Positions 30,401 to 34,722 of a stretch of 34,722 nt of DNA are shown here, piece by piece. This DNA comes from Candidatus Parcubacteria bacterium. Its GTDB lineage: Bacteria > Patescibacteriota > Minisyncoccia > UBA9983. A model generated the notes under the pieces. It saw nothing but the letters and a program-made list of their open reading frames with translations. It was not told the origin of the DNA and did no database searches. The translations under genes were made by a program, and so were the position numbers. The stretch spans positions 1-34,722 of the forward strand of contig QZIU01000010.1 of assembly GCA_003599625.1 (NCBI GenBank), written 5' to 3'. Numbering within the stretch: position 1 is the first letter of the stretch; every line of letters starts with the position of its first letter.

Positions 30401-31186
30401 TCAAACCCCCGCTTTTCTTGCTTCGTCGTGCAAAGCAGCCAAACCGGCAAGAAGAGTGAGCTGTTGTATCGGATGATCAATGTTATGAGAACAAAAGTTG
30501 TACCCATGATTCAAGTCCTCCCCATAACACAAATCGGGACCAATCTCGGCAGCGTTTCCCGGACAACCCATTATCAGTCTTCCATCCCTTAGCGTCAGAT
30601 TGAAATCACTATCAAAAGTCCTTCTTTTTCCGTCCATGCAAGAATACGCCTTGGTTGTGACTTTTTTAATGGAGTAAATAAATCCTTCCACATCTTTAAT
30701 CTTTTTAAGCCAACCAACTAATTGCGGACTGAATTGCCCGCAAAGACCGCAACCGTGCATTTCGCGCTCCGTGGCAGTTTCCACGGTCATCAACTGAAAC
30801 CGAGAAAAAGTTGCTCCAATATCCTTTCTTCCTCCAAAAAGGTAAGTAAAAATCAAGGTAAAGGTGGCAGACAAAGCGTAAGCGTTTTTATAATTGAAAT
30901 TAGGTTTTTGTCTGACCATCGGCAAAACAGCTTTTAGCTCAATGACGCTACCGCTTTTTACCCCATTATTTATAAACACCCCCTCAAAACCGAAATTTTT
31001 CGCGCGAAAATCGCCGAAAAATTCTTTGAATCCAAACCGTTCTTTCATGCCCTTAACAATTGTCGTGCTTTCCAATCTAACAGGTTTCTTTTTCAAATAT
31101 TCTTCAGATATTTTTAAAGAAATAGTGCCTTTATTCCATGACAGCTCATACCAACATGGGAATTTTTCATTGATTATAAAGTCCAT
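30401..31186 (-). CDS. Unknown 261-aa protein with conserved-looking cysteines
   Basis: The family is not recognised. The 261-residue protein has no signal peptide. The first half is beta-rich (CWYELSWNKGTISLKISEEY). One moderately hydrophobic stretch follows (AYALSATFTLIFTYLFGG). The second half holds cysteines in HGCGLCG, MGCPGN, DLCYGED and NFCSHNIDHP, a spacing that could bind metal. The ATG at 31186 has AAAGGAGG six bases upstream, which fixes the start; a longer in-frame frame is not supported. It stands alone between thrS and gyrB, with terminators on both sides. Confidence 0.8.
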   Translation of the reverse strand: MDFIINEKFPCWYELSWNKGTISLKISEEYLKKKPVRLESTTIVKGMKERFGFKEFFGDFRAKNFGFEGVFINNGVKSGSVIELKAVLPMVRQKPNFNYKNAYALSATFTLIFTYLFGGRKDIGATFSRFQLMTVETATEREMHGCGLCGQFSPQLVGWLKKIKDVEGFIYSIKKVTTKAYSCMDGKRRTFDSDFNLTLRDGRLIMGCPGNAAEIGPDLCYGEDLNHGYNFCSHNIDHPIQQLTLLAGLAALHDEARKAGV

Positions 31187-31267
31187 AAATCCTCCTTTAA
31201 AGTTAAGGTTCAAATGTAAAATATTACTCCGCATTAATTCCTACCTTAAATGAGCGATTTTTGCAAT

Positions 31268-31316
31268 AAAAAAGCTTCCTTAACTTTGCGGTCGCAAAAT
31301 GAAGGAAGCTTTTTTT
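31268..31316. terminator. Bidirectional terminator between gyrB and the unknown gene
   Basis: AAAAAAGCTTCCTT and AAGGAAGCTTTTTT form a 14-bp stem with an inner TTTGCG/CGCAAA stem. A and T runs flank it on both sides. It ends gyrB on the minus strand before the promoter of the next gene. Confidence 0.85.
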
Positions 31317-31357
31317 ATTTGCAGTTTGCGCGGCAGCCTGATTTTTGTCGAGATCTT

Positions 31358-33352
<1,995 letters not shown>

Positions 33353-33355
33353 TTA

Positions 33356-33384
33356 ATTATATCACAAAAAAAATCCACTCGCAA
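33356..33384 (-). promoter_or_regulatory. Promoter of gyrB
   Basis: On the minus strand TTGCGA (33379-33384) and TATAAT (33356-33361) are 17 bases apart. A leader of about 11 bases with an AAGGA Shine-Dalgarno precedes the ATG. The -35 box lies 12 bases from the left end of the IS30-type element. Confidence 0.75.
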
Positions 33385-33395
33385 AAGAACGAACC

Positions 33396-34508
33396 CTAAG
33401 TTCAACAAATAATTGCAACTCCTCAAGTAAAATTGAGGCATATGGCAAAATCATCAAAAAAAGCCGCGAGGCGAAGAAGTTTTAACAGAATAAGTTACAA
33501 AGAGAGGGTAATCATTGAAAACAGGTATTGCATAGACAGGAAAAGGATATCTGAGATAGCCAAAGAGCTTGGTCGTCCTCTTTCGTCTATCATCAGGGAA
33601 ATAAGGGGAAAACCTCGCATTGGCAGAGGCAGATATTCCGCGGATGTCGCTCAGGCCAAAGCGGAAAAGAACAGGGACAACCAAGGAAGAAAAACAAAAT
33701 TCGATCATGAACCGCTTTGTTTGTATGTTTTGAAAAAATTGAAGCTCGGATGGTCTCCGGAGCAAATAGCCATCAGATTGCCCATTGAATATCCGGAAGA
33801 TGAAAGGATGAGAATATCGCATGAAGCTGTTTATCAATATGTTTACGATCAGATATATCGGGAAGGAAACGGGCAGGTCAAACCGGGACGGGAAGATTTG
33901 AGAAAATATCTGGCCAGAAGACATAAAAGAAGACAAAAGAAAGGCTTCAGGAAAGCTCAAAAAGCCGAAAGGGATCTTTCTCTCCCTTCGATCGAATCCA
34001 GGCCAAGGGAAGCCGATGAGAGGGTCGTTGTCGGGCATTGGGAAGGCGATACCGTGGTCTCCAAACAATCCGATCACAGAATCAAAAGCGTCAATGAAAG
34101 AGTCTCGGGTGTCGTTTTTTTCGGGAAGACACCGGACGGTTCCGCCAAGGAATGCGACAAAGTGACCATTGCCCGCCTTATAAAGACGTACCGCCTGAAT
34201 ACAGAAAGACTTTGACTCAGGACAGAGGAACGGAAAACGTCGGCTACAAGATATTGGAAAAAGAATTGGGAATCTCTTGTTTCTTCGCTCATCCTTACTG
34301 TTCCCACGAGAGAGGCTCAAATGAAAATACCAACGGATTGTTCCGTCGGTATTTCCCCAAGGGGACTGACTTTGGCAAAATCACCGACCGCCAGATAGCC
34401 CGGGTCGAGTATTTGTTAAATACCCGACCAAGGAAACGCCATTGCGGTCTTACCCCTTATGAGGTATTTTATCAGATAACAGGTGTTGCGTTAGATTCTT
34501 GAATGTAG
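33396..34508 (+). mobile_element. IS30-family insertion sequence, frameshifted copy
   Basis: The element spans an IS30-type transposase plus imperfect terminal inverted repeats. The left end (33396-33422, CTAAGTTCAACAAATAAT...) and the complement of the right end (34482-34508, CTACATTCAAGAATCTAA...) match at 18 of 27 positions by eye. The right repeat overlaps the end of the transposase frame, as in several IS30 members. The exact boundaries and any target duplication are uncertain. Confidence 0.75.
33442..34502 (+). pseudogene. IS30-family transposase, frameshifted
   Basis: The N-terminal part has the helix-turn-helix RISEIAKELGRPLSSIIREI and a basic linker. The DDE residues are split between two frames: the first Asp is in VGHWEGDTVV (first frame), while the second Asp in LTQDRGTEN and the Glu in NENTNGLFRRYFPKGTD are in the second. 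The first frame ends at a TGA at 34213, and the second is open from before 34152 to 34502, so a one-base loss (or two-base gain) near 34180-34200 explains the break. No slippery heptamer is visible at the junction, so a dead copy is more likely than programmed frameshifting. The ATG at 33442 is chosen; a TTG nine bases earlier is possible. Confidence 0.85.
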
Positions 34509-34541
34509 CAACCGAGATCGTGACAGATGGGAAATAGAAAC

Positions 34542-34722
34542 CTATTTTTGCTTTTCCAAAAAATTTAAGATATATTCGGAATACTTGGAGTATTGTTCTA
34601 TCGCCTCGCCAACAGTTCTGTAAGGCTTTGTTGAATAATTCCTGAACGCAAACAGACTTATGGCATTTGTGTTCAGGATCTAGGCAACAACGTACGAATC
34701 GGGCATTCCAAGCGTTGTCATA
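34542..34722 (-). pseudogene. Possible broken gene fragment at the right edge
   Basis: On the minus strand one frame reads MTTLGMPDSYVVA, then a TAG at 34680-34682, then 45 further sensible residues (including FRNYSTKPYRTVGEAIEQYS) to a TAG at 34542-34544. The peptide on both sides of the internal stop reads like one continuous protein. It may be a nonsense-mutated gene, truncated on the right by the window and ended near the IS. The family is not recognised, and chance cannot be excluded. Confidence 0.3.

Noticed and set aside
34150-34213. Programmed frameshifting in the IS30 transposase
   Set aside because: No slippery A or T heptamer or downstream pseudoknot-like structure is visible in the overlap, and IS30 transposases are normally read in one frame.

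Overview
The window reads as a stretch of chromosome from a Candidate Phyla Radiation (Patescibacteria) bacterium, most likely a Parcubacteria-type lineage. This is inference, not a database result. It rests on reduced or altered housekeeping proteins (an SMC of about 750 residues without an obvious hinge, a threonyl-tRNA synthetase without its TGS domain, a PriA whose ATPase motifs are gone, a NusB fused to a NUDIX domain), many genes whose -10 box lies only 6-13 bases before the start codon, and abundant short AT-rich and palindromic spacer repeats, some lying in frame inside genes.

Layout. 1-392: a possible partial gene end, a terminator and a palindromic repeat. 393-5544 (minus): smc, two small genes, then rpmF, nusB-NUDIX and rnc as an apparent operon. 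5594-7810 (minus): a CPH-type copper P-type ATPase. 7922-8563 (minus): rnhB. 8600-10640 is an accessory island: a strikingly G+C-rich orphan gene with a perfect Shine-Dalgarno, a stack of palindromes, and a PaaX/Cas2-like gene bracketed by two identical 45-bp palindromic direct repeats. 10640-13942 (plus): dnaE with a large in-frame palindrome. 13960-17828 (minus): a small membrane ORF, a membrane-anchored DsbA-like protein, mreB, murA and another small membrane protein. 17989-20814 (plus): a PEGA-domain protein and priA. 20815-20961: two long tandem hairpins. 21037-25392: NUDIX hydrolase, def, a small gene, fmt, pcm, a cyclophilin and a ribosome hibernation factor. 25436-28425 (minus): three exported proteins of mostly unknown role. 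28498-30264 (plus): thrS. 31186-30401 (minus): an unknown gene. 33337-31358 (minus): gyrB. 33396-34508: a frameshifted IS30-family element. 34542-34722: a broken gene fragment.

The core genes cover replication and chromosome handling (dnaE, priA, gyrB, smc, rnhB), translation and protein maturation (thrS, rpmF, def, fmt, hpf, rnc, nusB), the cell wall (murA, mreB) and envelope redox, folding or metal handling (DsbA-like, cyclophilin, CopB-like ATPase, beta-propeller/DUF1573 protein).

The least ordinary parts are: (1) the G+C-rich orphan gene at 8735-9604; (2) the PaaX/Cas2-like cassette at 9878-10569 and a diverged copy of its repeat at 22250-22287 whose stem differences keep base pairing; (3) repeat or palindromic elements in frame inside dnaE, rnhB, copB and fmt; (4) a family of long hairpins ending in TGTGGAAAA-like arms. 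No tRNA, rRNA or CRISPR array was recognised.
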